From Solwaraspora sp. WMMA2065 (GTDB lineage Bacteria; Actinomycetota; Actinomycetes; Mycobacteriales; Micromonosporaceae): a DNA stretch of 64,000 nt. The first letter of the stretch is position 1. Each line of letters begins with the position of its first letter. The notes below the pieces were generated by a model. The model was not told where the DNA came from, searched no databases, and worked only from the letters and a program-made list of their open reading frames with translations. Below, piece by piece: positions 33,187 through 40,548 of this stretch. The translations under genes were made by a program, and so were the position numbers. The DNA lies in contig NZ_CP128361.1 of the NCBI RefSeq assembly GCF_030345075.1, forward strand, positions 1,550,001-1,614,000. Reading direction: 5' to 3'.

Positions 33187-34715
33187 GTCAGATCCACACA
33201 GACGTTTGTCAACTCGGAGTAGAAGTCCAGCGAGTGCACGCCGCCCTCCCGGCCCACCCCGGAGGCCTTCACCCCACCGAACGGGGTCCGCAGGTCCCGC
33301 AGGAACCACGTGTTCACCCACACGATGCCCGCGTCCAACCGGGCACCGGCCCGGTGCGCCCGCCCCACATCACGGGTCCACACCGTCGCCGCGAGGCCGT
33401 AGTCGGAGTCGTTGGCCAGCGCGAACGCCTCCTCCTCGGTGTCGAACGGGGCGATGTGGCAGATCGGGCCGAACACCTCCTCCCGCACCAGCCGCGCAGA
33501 CTGACCGAGCCCGGTCAACACTGTCGGCTGCACGTACGCGCCACCATCACGGGCGTCACCGAAGGCCGGCACGCCACCACCGGCAAGGATCTGCCCGCCT
33601 TCGGCGCGGGCCAGGTCGTAGAAACCGAGCACCTTCTCCCGATGCGCCCGCGAGATCAGCGGCATCGTCGAGATCGTCTCGTCGGCGGGCCAGCCGTACC
33701 GGGCGTCACGGGCGGCAGCCGCCAACCGGTCCACGAACTCGTCGAACACCGGCCGCTGCACATACAGCCGCTCCGTGCACAGACACACCTGACCGCCGTT
33801 GGTGAACGACGACCGCACCGAACCGGCGACCGCCGCGTCCAGGTCGGCGTCGGCGAACACCAGGCCGGCGTTCTTGCCGCCCAACTCGAACGACACCGCC
33901 TTCACCCCGTCAGCCGCCGCCCGCATGATCGCCGACCCGGTCGCCGACTCACCGGTGAACGTGATCGCGTCCACCCCCGGATGGGTGGTCAGCCACTCCC
34001 CCGCCGCACCCGGCCCGAAGCCGTGCACCAGGTTGAACACCCCGTCGGGCACGCCGGCCGCCGCCATCACCTCCGCCAACAACGTCGCCGACGCCGGCGT
34101 CTCCTCCGACGGCTTCACCACGACAGCGTTGCCGCACGCCAGCGCCGGAGCCACCTTCCACGTCAGCAGCAGCAGCGGCAGATTCCACGGCACGATCACC
34201 GCGACCACGCCGACAGGCTTACGGACCGCGTAGTTCAACGCCCGACCACCCGACGACGTGACCGTCGTGAACGACTCCGTCGGCGCCGTCGCAGCGATCT
34301 CCGCGAACGCCCGAAAATTCGCCGCCCCACGCGGAATGTCCAACGTCCGGGCCTGACCGACCGGCTTACCGGTATCCGCCACCTCAGCAGCCACCAGATC
34401 ATCGAACCGGCGGTCCAACTCGTCGGCCACCGCCCGCAGCACCACCGCCCGGTCCCGCTCAGCCATGCCGCCCCACGGCCCGCGCAACGCCGACCGCGCC
34501 GCCGCCACCGCCGCGTCGACCGTCGCAGAATCGGCCTCCGCCACCTCGAACACCGTCTCCCCGGACACCGGCGACACCTTCGCAAACCACTTCCCCGCAT
34601 CGACGAACCGGCCGTCGACGAAACTACGCAACAGGCCGGGACCGTCGGCGGCGGGCCGACCGACGTACAGGTCGGGGTGCCACAGAGCGGGCGACGTCGG
34701 TGCGATGGCTGCCAT
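33183..34715 (-). CDS. amnC: 2-aminomuconic 6-semialdehyde dehydrogenase (ALDH family), with N-terminal extension
   Basis: A 510-residue NAD-dependent aldehyde dehydrogenase. Key motifs are VPWNLPLLLLTWKVAPALAC, the general-base Glu in FELGGKNAG and the nucleophile in GGQVCLCTERLYV. It oxidises the ring-cleavage semialdehyde to 2-aminomuconate. Compared with XylG/AmnC-type relatives, it has about 28 extra N-terminal residues (AAIAPTSPALWHPDLYVGRP), a possible encapsulation tag. ATG 34713-34715 has a GGAAGG site six bases upstream; a TTG at 34719-34721 is an alternative. It follows the BMC-P shell gene. As a pathway core enzyme it is a likely compartment cargo. Confidence 0.88.
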   Translation of the reverse strand: MAAIAPTSPALWHPDLYVGRPAADGPGLLRSFVDGRFVDAGKWFAKVSPVSGETVFEVAEADSATVDAAVAAARSALRGPWGGMAERDRAVVLRAVADELDRRFDDLVAAEVADTGKPVGQARTLDIPRGAANFRAFAEIAATAPTESFTTVTSSGGRALNYAVRKPVGVVAVIVPWNLPLLLLTWKVAPALACGNAVVVKPSEETPASATLLAEVMAAAGVPDGVFNLVHGFGPGAAGEWLTTHPGVDAITFTGESATGSAIMRAAADGVKAVSFELGGKNAGLVFADADLDAAVAGSVRSSFTNGGQVCLCTERLYVQRPVFDEFVDRLAAAARDARYGWPADETISTMPLISRAHREKVLGFYDLARAEGGQILAGGGVPAFGDARDGGAYVQPTVLTGLGQSARLVREEVFGPICHIAPFDTEEEAFALANDSDYGLAATVWTRDVGRAHRAGARLDAGIVWVNTWFLRDLRTPFGGVKASGVGREGGVHSLDFYSELTNVCVDLT

Positions 34716-34754
34716 GTTCAACCTTCCGTTGCCGGTACGGGGATGTGTCGGGGG

Positions 34755-35015
34755 TCAGTCCTTGGTGGCGACGCCGCTGCCCTGGTCAGCGACCAGGGCC
34801 ACGACGGCAGCGTCGACTGTCGCTTCACCGGTCGCGGCGGCGGCCGCCTCGTCGGTGGCGACCAGGACGGTGCTGCCGGTGCCGGCGTTCATCAGGTCGA
34901 CGGCGACCCGCTGCGGCCCGTCCGGATGCTCGCGAATCAACACCAGGCGGCGACCCTGAAGGGTCGCGACGATCCGGTCGGGCCAGACCTTGCCGAGCAC
35001 TTCCGCGAGGATCAT
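34755..35015 (-). CDS. Microcompartment pentameric shell protein (BMC-P, EutN/CcmL family)
   Basis: An 86-residue EutN/CcmL-fold protein (ILAEVLGKVWPDRIVATLQG at the start; VLVATDEAAAAATGEATVDA later). Such proteins form pentamers that cap the vertices of microcompartment shells. The ATG at 35013-35015 shares a base with the stop of the second BMC-H gene, so the shell genes are coupled. It is the only BMC-P gene in the window. Together with two hexameric shell proteins this is enough in principle to close a shell. Confidence 0.9.
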   Translation of the reverse strand: MILAEVLGKVWPDRIVATLQGRRLVLIREHPDGPQRVAVDLMNAGTGSTVLVATDEAAAAATGEATVDAAVVALVADQGSGVATKD

Positions 35016-35341
35016 CAGCTGTCACCTTGCAGCGACGCCATGACAACCCGGATCCGGGTCGACTCGCCCTCCTCCAGCAGTGCCGAGGTGGCCGGATGCG
35101 GCTTGGGGTAGATCTGCGAGCTGCGCAGGTCACCGTGTTGACGGATGGCGGCCTCGCCGGCTGACACTGCCTGCCGTACGGCCGCCAGGGTGCCCTGCAC
35201 AGCAGCGGCGAGATAGCCGCTAGTGACCCGTTCGACGGCGATACACCGTACGTCCGCGGTCTTGATCATGGCTTCGATCCCTGCGGAGAGGGCGACGATG
35301 CCCCGGGTCTCCACGATTCCGATCGCCTTCTCTGAGGACAT
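35015..35341 (-). CDS. Microcompartment hexameric shell protein (BMC-H), second copy
   Basis: A 108-residue single BMC-domain protein: KAIGIVETRGIVALSAGIEA, then MIKTADVRCIAVERVTSGYL and AVRQAVSAGEAAI, in the order expected for the PduA/CcmK fold. Hexamers of this type tile the shell facets, and their central pores pass substrates. A C-terminal extension of about 20 residues follows the core. Ribosome site AGAAGGAG precedes ATG 35339-35341. Its sequence differs clearly from the neighbouring BMC-H, suggesting two facet tiles with different pores. Confidence 0.92.
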   Translation of the reverse strand: MSSEKAIGIVETRGIVALSAGIEAMIKTADVRCIAVERVTSGYLAAAVQGTLAAVRQAVSAGEAAIRQHGDLRSSQIYPKPHPATSALLEEGESTRIRVVMASLQGDS

Positions 35342-35380
35342 GGCACTTCTCCTTCTGGCTGTGTCGCCGGCCGGGCCGGC

Positions 35381-35674
35381 TCAGTTGCCGACGAGTCCGG
35401 GGTCGATGGCCAGCGCGGTGACCGCGTCGCATGGGCTGGCGAAGACGATCGACCGGACCGGGCGACCGGTCTTGGCTCGGGCAGTCTCCTCGCCGATGTC
35501 GACGGCTTCCTCCACTGTGGCGAGGTCGCCGCGGACCGCCACGGCGACGATTCCGCCGCCGAGGCGTACGACTCCGGTTACTTCGACCTCGGTCGCCTTG
35601 ACCATGGCGTCCACCGCGTCGAAGATCGGAATGAATCCCTCGGCTTCGACGAAGCCCGCAGCGGCGTTACGCAT
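35381..35674 (-). CDS. Microcompartment hexameric shell protein (BMC-H), first copy
   Basis: A 97-residue single BMC-domain protein (RNAAAGFVEAEGFIPIFDAV; AMVKATEVEVTGVVRLGGGI; ATVEEAVDIGEETARAKTG). The glycine-rich LGGGIVAV stretch corresponds to the region lining the hexamer pore. ATG 35672-35674 follows a strong AGGAGG ribosome site, fitting the high synthesis needed for a facet protein. It lies between the dioxygenase subunit and the second BMC-H gene, separated from each by short gaps. Confidence 0.92.
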   Translation of the reverse strand: MRNAAAGFVEAEGFIPIFDAVDAMVKATEVEVTGVVRLGGGIVAVAVRGDLATVEEAVDIGEETARAKTGRPVRSIVFASPCDAVTALAIDPGLVGN

Positions 35675-35749
35675 CGGGTTCCTCCTGTCGTTGGTGTTTC
35701 GGGTGCCCGCTGGTCGGGCTGTCGGTCATGCGGTGCGGGCCGGCGCCGT

Positions 35750-36586
35750 TCACGCGGGTGCCGGCAGATTCCAGGACAGGACGGCAGCGCCGGTGCCCCA
35801 CAGTGCTCCGTAGCTGTGCAGTTGCCCCGGGGTTGCGGCGACTCCGGTGCCGGCGAGGAAGGCGAAAGCCCGGAACTGGCTGTCGGCCTGGGCCTGGCGG
35901 GCGTAGTCTTCGCGGACCGCGAGGACTTGGTCGGTGTCGCCGGCGGTCAGCATCTGCAAGATTCGTTCGTTCCACCGGTCGTGTGCCGGCTCGGCGATGC
36001 GGTCCTGGTCCGGCTCGATCCACTGCTGGATGAGCCCGGAGGACAGTCCGCTGACCACCACCACCGCCGCTCGGACACCGGCGTCACGGGCCGCCTCGGC
36101 GCCGGCCCGGCCGACCTGGGCGAGGGTGTCGGCGTCGGCGTACAGGTTGCACGACACCTGCGCCCAGCGCAGGGTGCGCTGCGGGTCGAGCAGCGTGGAG
36201 GTGACGATGGTCCCGGTATCGATCGGGAAGCCCTGGTAGCGGGTGCGGCGTGCCTGCATGCCGTCGGCGTCCACCCGGGCCGCCCAGCGTTCGGTGAACT
36301 CTACGTCGAAGCGCAGGTCGTAGCTGAGGTGGCCGTAGTCGTAGGCGTACCAGTTCTCGTCGGTGTGCGCCCCACGCGGGTTCGGGTCGCACTGGAACTG
36401 GTGGCCGAGCACGGTGAACCACTGGGTGGACAGCAGCAGGACGACGTCCGGCTCGATGGCGCGCAGCCGGTCGCCGACCGTACGGGCGGAGTCGGCCAGC
36501 GCCGCCCAACTGGTGGCGGGCTTGTCGGCGAGCAGATGCGGCATGCCGGGCAGCAGTACGCCGGCCTGGATTCCACGGTCAGTCAT
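35750..36586 (-). CDS. amnA: 2-aminophenol 1,6-dioxygenase alpha-like subunit (LigB family, non-catalytic)
   Basis: A 278-residue class III extradiol dioxygenase-family protein (GVLLPGMPHLLA; DPNPRGAHTDENWYAYDYGH; VVVVSGLSSGLIQQWIE). Only the first iron-ligand His (His17) is kept; where the partner subunit has HAPHW this one reads STQWF, so it cannot hold iron alone. That matches the AmnA alpha subunit, a structural partner of catalytic AmnB in Pseudomonas. It overlaps the amnB stop by eight bases. The pair should form the alpha2beta2 enzyme that opens the ring of 2-aminophenol. Confidence 0.85.
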   Translation of the reverse strand: MTDRGIQAGVLLPGMPHLLADKPATSWAALADSARTVGDRLRAIEPDVVLLLSTQWFTVLGHQFQCDPNPRGAHTDENWYAYDYGHLSYDLRFDVEFTERWAARVDADGMQARRTRYQGFPIDTGTIVTSTLLDPQRTLRWAQVSCNLYADADTLAQVGRAGAEAARDAGVRAAVVVVSGLSSGLIQQWIEPDQDRIAEPAHDRWNERILQMLTAGDTDQVLAVREDYARQAQADSQFRAFAFLAGTGVAATPGQLHSYGALWGTGAAVLSWNLPAPA

Positions 36587-37568
36587 CGACGTTCTCCGGT
36601 GTCCACTCGACCACCGCGTTGCCGGTTCCGATGATCGTGCCGTAGCCGAGCACGTCGCCGGCGATGTCCGGCCAGCCGAGCGCGGACAGCAGCCAGGTGA
36701 GGCTGCCGGCCTTCGTCTCGGAGGCGGTGGCTTCGATGTGCTCGGGGATGAGTTCGCGTAACCGGCTGGTCGGCCCCTGGCGAATCGTTTCCAGCAGCTT
36801 CATGTCCCAGCGGTACTGGTGGTTGTTGTACGGGTGCTCGCGTTCCATGTCCTCGGGCAGCTGGGGTTCCTCGTGCCAGTGCAGGTGGGACAGGGAGTTG
36901 GAGGCGAGTAGCACGGCGCGTCGGCCGGTGTTCTCGATCGCCCGGCGGGTCGCTTCGCCGAGCACCTCCATCTGGCCGAGGGACGCGTCGGAGTAGAAGT
37001 ACGGGTTGTTGTTGGCCGACAGCGACACCACCGGGATGTCCCAGTCGGGGTTGACCATGTGTAGTGCGCCGATGGTGGCGTAGTCGACCCGTACCCCGGG
37101 GTCGTGCAGCTTGCTGGTGACCAGGCCGAGGTCGGCGGCTTCGTCGGCGATGGCCTCGGCGAGTGGTACGTCGGTGTGGAAGTCGTAGTGGTAGCGGAAC
37201 AGATGCGGGAAGATCGGCTCTACGGAGATGCCGCGCGGGTTGGGTACACAGTTGACGTGGTGGCCGACCATGGTGATCCAGTGCGGGGCATGCACGATCA
37301 GCACGTCGGGCCGGTGCACCTCGCGAATCCGGCGGCGGAGTCGATGGTACGCCCAGCGCAGCACTTCCCAACCGCCTTGTGACCGGGGTTCGTTCTGCGG
37401 CGGGTTCTCGCCGTAGATCAGGTGCGGCGGGTGCGGGCTGAGGTAACCGGCGACGATACCGGGTCGGCGGCCTGCCGGGGCGGGGCGGGCGGCGTCAGCG
37501 GAGTCCGGTCGCCGGGTGCGGGTCGTGGTGCCCCGGGTCGGTGCGGGTAGTCGGAACACCTTGCTCAT
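36579..37568 (-). CDS. amnB: 2-aminophenol 1,6-dioxygenase catalytic (beta-like) subunit with N-terminal extension
   Basis: A 329-residue class III extradiol dioxygenase. The iron site is visible: His46/His49 in SPHPPHLIYG, His93/His96 in IVHAPHWITM, and a C-terminal glutamate block (IEATASETKAGSLTWLLSAL). It cleaves 2-aminophenol with O2 to the 2-aminomuconic semialdehyde, which is unstable and cyclises to picolinate if not captured. The first 36 residues (SKVFRLPAPTRGTTTRTRRP and an Ala/Pro/Arg stretch) precede the normal start of the fold and look like a short tag plus disordered linker. The start overlaps the hyuB stop by four bases. Catechol is a plausible second substrate. Confidence 0.88.
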   Translation of the reverse strand: MSKVFRLPAPTRGTTTRTRRPDSADAARPAPAGRRPGIVAGYLSPHPPHLIYGENPPQNEPRSQGGWEVLRWAYHRLRRRIREVHRPDVLIVHAPHWITMVGHHVNCVPNPRGISVEPIFPHLFRYHYDFHTDVPLAEAIADEAADLGLVTSKLHDPGVRVDYATIGALHMVNPDWDIPVVSLSANNNPYFYSDASLGQMEVLGEATRRAIENTGRRAVLLASNSLSHLHWHEEPQLPEDMEREHPYNNHQYRWDMKLLETIRQGPTSRLRELIPEHIEATASETKAGSLTWLLSALGWPDIAGDVLGYGTIIGTGNAVVEWTPENVDD

Positions 37569-39595
37569 CGCGGTCCTCCTGTCCGGGCCGGGGCGTCGCG
37601 CAGGACCCGCAGCAGGCAGCGGTCACCGGGCTGGGCGCCGAGGATCCGCAGCCCGTCGTCGTCGAGCGCGGCCTGGTGCCGGGCGACGCCGGGGTCGTGG
37701 CGCACCCAGGCACGCAGCGGTGCGGGGTGGGCGCCGTGCAGTTCGATCAGCGTGTCGGCGGGCAGACCGTCGGCGGGGTTGGTGTAGACGAGGCGACGGC
37801 GGCCCCGCTGCCCGGTGTAGGCCGGCCCGGTACTGGTGGTGACCTGGTACCAGTGGCGAGCGGCGCGGGCCTGGTCGCGGGCGCCGCCGGTGGCCGCTTC
37901 GTCGAGGAGACCGGTGTCGTCGCAGACCACGCCGTAGCGGTCGAGGGCCTGGTCGGTGGTGAGGTAGCCGGCTGCGACGTCGGCGGCCACCAGGTCGGGG
38001 TCGCGGGTGAGCGGGTCGCCCCAGCCGCCGCCGCCGGCTGACTCCATCACCAGGACGTCGCCTTCGCGCATCCGGTGCCCGGCGACCTTGCCGGGGGTGT
38101 CGAAGTCGATCCGCCGGCCGGTGCGGCGCAGGTAGGTGGCGGTGGGGGCGCCGGGCGCGCCGGTGGAGAGTCCGTACGGCGCGACGGTGGTGCGGTCGGT
38201 CTGTACCGAGTAGGCACCGCTGGTGGCCAGCAGCCGGGTGGCCCGTCGGGCACCGAGGCCGCCGCGGTGCCGGCCGGCGCCGCCGGAGCCGGTACGCAGC
38301 TCACACGCTTCGACGAGGATCGGGATCTCGGTTTCCAGCCGTTCGACGGACTGGATGGTGGAGATGTCGCCGAGATCGACGGGGTTCATCGCGCTCGGGC
38401 CGTCGGACCCGAGGAATCCTCCGTTACCGCCGGCCGGGTAATCGTAGTAGAGGTACGGCTGGCCGGTGCGTTCGTCGATGCCGCCGATCAGGTTCTGGAA
38501 GGTCGTACCGAACTGGTCGGCGGCGATCAGGTCCGGAGCGACCTGGCTGAGGGCGGCCATCACCGCGGAGATGACCCGTTTGCGGACCTCGCTGTGCGCG
38601 TTGGCCGGTGCCGGGTAGGTGACGTGTACGACGGTTCCCGGGTCGGTGTGCACGGTCAGTGGCCGGAAGGCGCCGTGGTTGACCAGCCCGCCAGGGTCCA
38701 ACGCGGACTTGACGGCGATGAAGACCCCGGCGGTGGTCATTGCGAGCGACGAGTTGACGACGGCGGCGACCTGCGGCGACGAGCCGCGGAAGTCGGCGAC
38801 GAGTTGGTCACCGGTGATGGTCAACGCGCAGCGCACCAGGGCGGCGTCGTACTCGCCGTCGGTGTAGAGATCGAGGTAGTCCTCGTAGTGGTAGGTGCCG
38901 TCCGGCAGGTCGCGGATCTGGTCGCGTAGTCGCCGCTCGGTGCGGTCCATGTTGGCCTCGACGCAGCCGAGGATCAGGTCGCGGCCGTACCGGTCGACGA
39001 GTTCGCGTAGCCGGCGCTGCGCGGTGTGGCAGGCGGCGATGCTGGACTCCAGGTCTCCCTGACGTTCGTCGGCCATCCGGACGTTGGCGAAGAGGATCCG
39101 CGTCGCGGCGATGTTGGGCTGGCCCGCGTCGACCAGTCGGATCGGTGGAACCCGCAGCCCTTCCTGCAGGATCTCGGTGGCCTTCCCGGAGACGCTGCCG
39201 GGTGTCATGCCGCCGATGTCGGCCCAGTGCATGCGTACGCAGGGGAACAGGAACAGCTCTCCGTCGACGAACACCGGGCTGATCAGCGTGACGTCGTTGA
39301 GGTGGCTGCCGCCGCGGTACGGGTCGTTGACCAGGTAGATGTCACCGGGCCGGAACTCGTCACGGTAGTCGGCGAAGATCTCCTTCACCGATGCCGGCAT
39401 CGCGATGACGTGGCCGGGCATGTCGCGGCCCTGAGCGACCATCTCGCCGTCCGCGTTGAACAACGCGCACGAGAAGTCCTGCGCGTCGGCGATCACCGGG
39501 GAGTGCGCCGTGCGGAAGATCGTCTGGCGCATCTCCCGCACGATCGAGATCAGCCCTTCGGTGACGATCTCGAGATCGATCGGGTTCAGGGGCAT
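37565..39595 (-). CDS. hyuB: Hydantoinase B/oxoprolinase-family subunit (HyuB) with C-terminal extension
   Basis: A 676-residue HyuB protein (PLNPIDLEIVTEGLISIVRE; GDIYLVNDPYRGGSHLNDVT; CVRMHWADIGGM; AGGGGWGDPLTRDPDLVA). HyuA/HyuB complexes use ATP to open cyclic amides (hydantoin, oxoproline) or, in acetone and acetophenone carboxylases, to fix bicarbonate. Relatives end near the GWGDPL region plus about 40 residues; here about 110 more follow (YTGQRGRRRLVYTNPADGLP), a possible extra beta domain. It is the first gene of the microcompartment operon, coupled to amnB, while hyuA lies in the next operon. ATG 39593-39595 is preferred, because the frame above it is the 15-bp repeat region. Confidence 0.88.
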   Translation of the reverse strand: MPLNPIDLEIVTEGLISIVREMRQTIFRTAHSPVIADAQDFSCALFNADGEMVAQGRDMPGHVIAMPASVKEIFADYRDEFRPGDIYLVNDPYRGGSHLNDVTLISPVFVDGELFLFPCVRMHWADIGGMTPGSVSGKATEILQEGLRVPPIRLVDAGQPNIAATRILFANVRMADERQGDLESSIAACHTAQRRLRELVDRYGRDLILGCVEANMDRTERRLRDQIRDLPDGTYHYEDYLDLYTDGEYDAALVRCALTITGDQLVADFRGSSPQVAAVVNSSLAMTTAGVFIAVKSALDPGGLVNHGAFRPLTVHTDPGTVVHVTYPAPANAHSEVRKRVISAVMAALSQVAPDLIAADQFGTTFQNLIGGIDERTGQPYLYYDYPAGGNGGFLGSDGPSAMNPVDLGDISTIQSVERLETEIPILVEACELRTGSGGAGRHRGGLGARRATRLLATSGAYSVQTDRTTVAPYGLSTGAPGAPTATYLRRTGRRIDFDTPGKVAGHRMREGDVLVMESAGGGGWGDPLTRDPDLVAADVAAGYLTTDQALDRYGVVCDDTGLLDEAATGGARDQARAARHWYQVTTSTGPAYTGQRGRRRLVYTNPADGLPADTLIELHGAHPAPLRAWVRHDPGVARHQAALDDDGLRILGAQPGDRCLLRVLRDAPARTGGPR

Positions 39596-39630
39596 GCGGG
39601 CCTCGCAATGCTGACAGGGACGGGCACCTA

Positions 39631-39675
39631 CCGGACGGACCACAACCGGATGGACCACCACCGATTGGACCATGA
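39631..39675. repeat. Three tandem 15-bp repeats in the IclR-hyuB promoter gap
   Basis: Units are CCGGACGGACCACAA (39631-39645), CCGGATGGACCACCA (39646-39660) and CCGATTGGACCATGA (39661-39675); the first two differ at two positions, the third at four from the second. A weaker fourth copy may precede at 39616-39630. They lie between the divergent iclR and hyuB starts and look like binding sites for a regulator, most simply the adjacent IclR protein. Confidence 0.75.
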
Positions 39676-39692
39676 TGTGAGCCTTGTGTTAT

Positions 39693-39704
39693 ATTATGAA
39701 CCTA
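39693..39704 (-). promoter_or_regulatory. AT-rich motif shared with the transporter promoter
   Basis: On the minus strand the site reads TAGGTTCATAAT. An almost identical TAGGTTCTTATT is at 50646-50657 in front of the transporter-hyuA operon (10 of 12 bases equal). Such AT-rich words are uncommon in this GC-rich window. It overlaps the probable promoter of hyuB and iclR, so it may be a shared operator of the two operons. Confidence 0.45.
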
Positions 39705-39729
39705 TCAACTTCAGGGATGGGAAGGCAAG

Positions 39730-40536
39730 ATGTCGTCTGTCACCGACCCCGGTCGCGAGTCCGGCACCCAGGCACTCGATCGCGCGCTGGCCGTGCTGCT
39801 TGCGTTCCGGCGCGACACCCCCGAACGCAAGGTCAGTGACGTCAGCCGGGAGCTCGGGCTGCACAAGTCGACCGCCAGCCGGTTGTTCCGGGCGCTCGCC
39901 GACGCCGGCTTCCTGCAGCGCAACGAGGAGACCGGCGCGTACCGGCTGGGAGTCACCGTGTTCGACCTCGGCGCCCGCTTCCTGGCCGGGCTCGACATGC
40001 ACGCCATCGCCCGACCGTTGCTGCACCAGCTGGCCGAGGAGCAGGGCGAGTCGGTCAACCTCGCCATCCGCGACGGCCTGGACGCGATCTCGATCGACCT
40101 GGTGACCGGGTCGCACAGCCTGCAGCTGGTCTCCCGGCTGGGCCGACGCATTCCGTTGTGGTGCAGCGCGGCCGGCAAGGCGCTGTTGATCGACATGGAC
40201 GACGACCAGGTCCGCGAGCTGCTGGCCGGGGCAGGCTGGGCCCGGCTGACCCGACGCACGATCACCGACATCGACGTCTTCCTGGCCGATCTCGCCGGGG
40301 TGCGGGAACGCGGCTGGGCGCTCAACGACGAGGAGAGCGAGGACGGCCTGCGGGTCGTCGGCGCACCGGTGCGGGACCGGCTCGGCGCGGTGACCGCGTC
40401 GATCAGCGTCTCCGGCCCGATCTTCCGGCTGGACAGCCCGCAACAGGTCGCCACGCTCGCCACCGCCGCGGTCCGCACCGCCGACGAGCTGTCCCGCCAG
40501 CTGGGCCACGGCGTCGGACAGATCTGGGGCAGCTGA
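39730..40536 (+). CDS. IclR-family transcriptional regulator
   Basis: A 268-residue regulator. The N-terminal winged helix (ERKVSDVSRELGLHKSTASR followed by LFRALADAGFLQRNEETGAY) is followed by the IclR effector domain (PLLHQLAEEQGESVNLAIRD; LWCSAAGKALLID; GWALNDEESEDGLRVVGAPV). IclR proteins bind small aromatic or organic acids and act as activators or repressors of nearby catabolic genes. It is divergent from the hyuB-microcompartment operon, with repeats in the 134-base gap, so that operon is the likely target. ATG 39730 follows GGGAAGG at 39719-39725. The ligand may be 2-aminophenol or its precursor. Confidence 0.88.
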   Translation: MSSVTDPGRESGTQALDRALAVLLAFRRDTPERKVSDVSRELGLHKSTASRLFRALADAGFLQRNEETGAYRLGVTVFDLGARFLAGLDMHAIARPLLHQLAEEQGESVNLAIRDGLDAISIDLVTGSHSLQLVSRLGRRIPLWCSAAGKALLIDMDDDQVRELLAGAGWARLTRRTITDIDVFLADLAGVRERGWALNDEESEDGLRVVGAPVRDRLGAVTASISVSGPIFRLDSPQQVATLATAAVRTADELSRQLGHGVGQIWGS

Positions 40537-40548
40537 CCGGCGACCGGC

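Noticed and set aside
35750-37568. The two dioxygenase genes as protocatechuate or other LigAB enzymes
   Set aside because: The partner genes (RidA deaminase, amnC-like dehydrogenase, decarboxylase) and the catalytic/non-catalytic pair fit AmnAB better than LigAB, whose small subunit has a different fold.
37565-39673. HyuB start at 39673 instead of 39595
   Set aside because: The extra 26 residues are encoded by the 15-bp tandem repeats and do not resemble HyuB; the ATG at 39595 starts the conserved PLNPIDLEIV.
39665-39695. TTGGAC and TATATT as a -35/-10 promoter for iclR
   Set aside because: The spacer is 19 bases, longer than the usual 17; the AT-rich word may be a -10 region but the pairing is not convincing.
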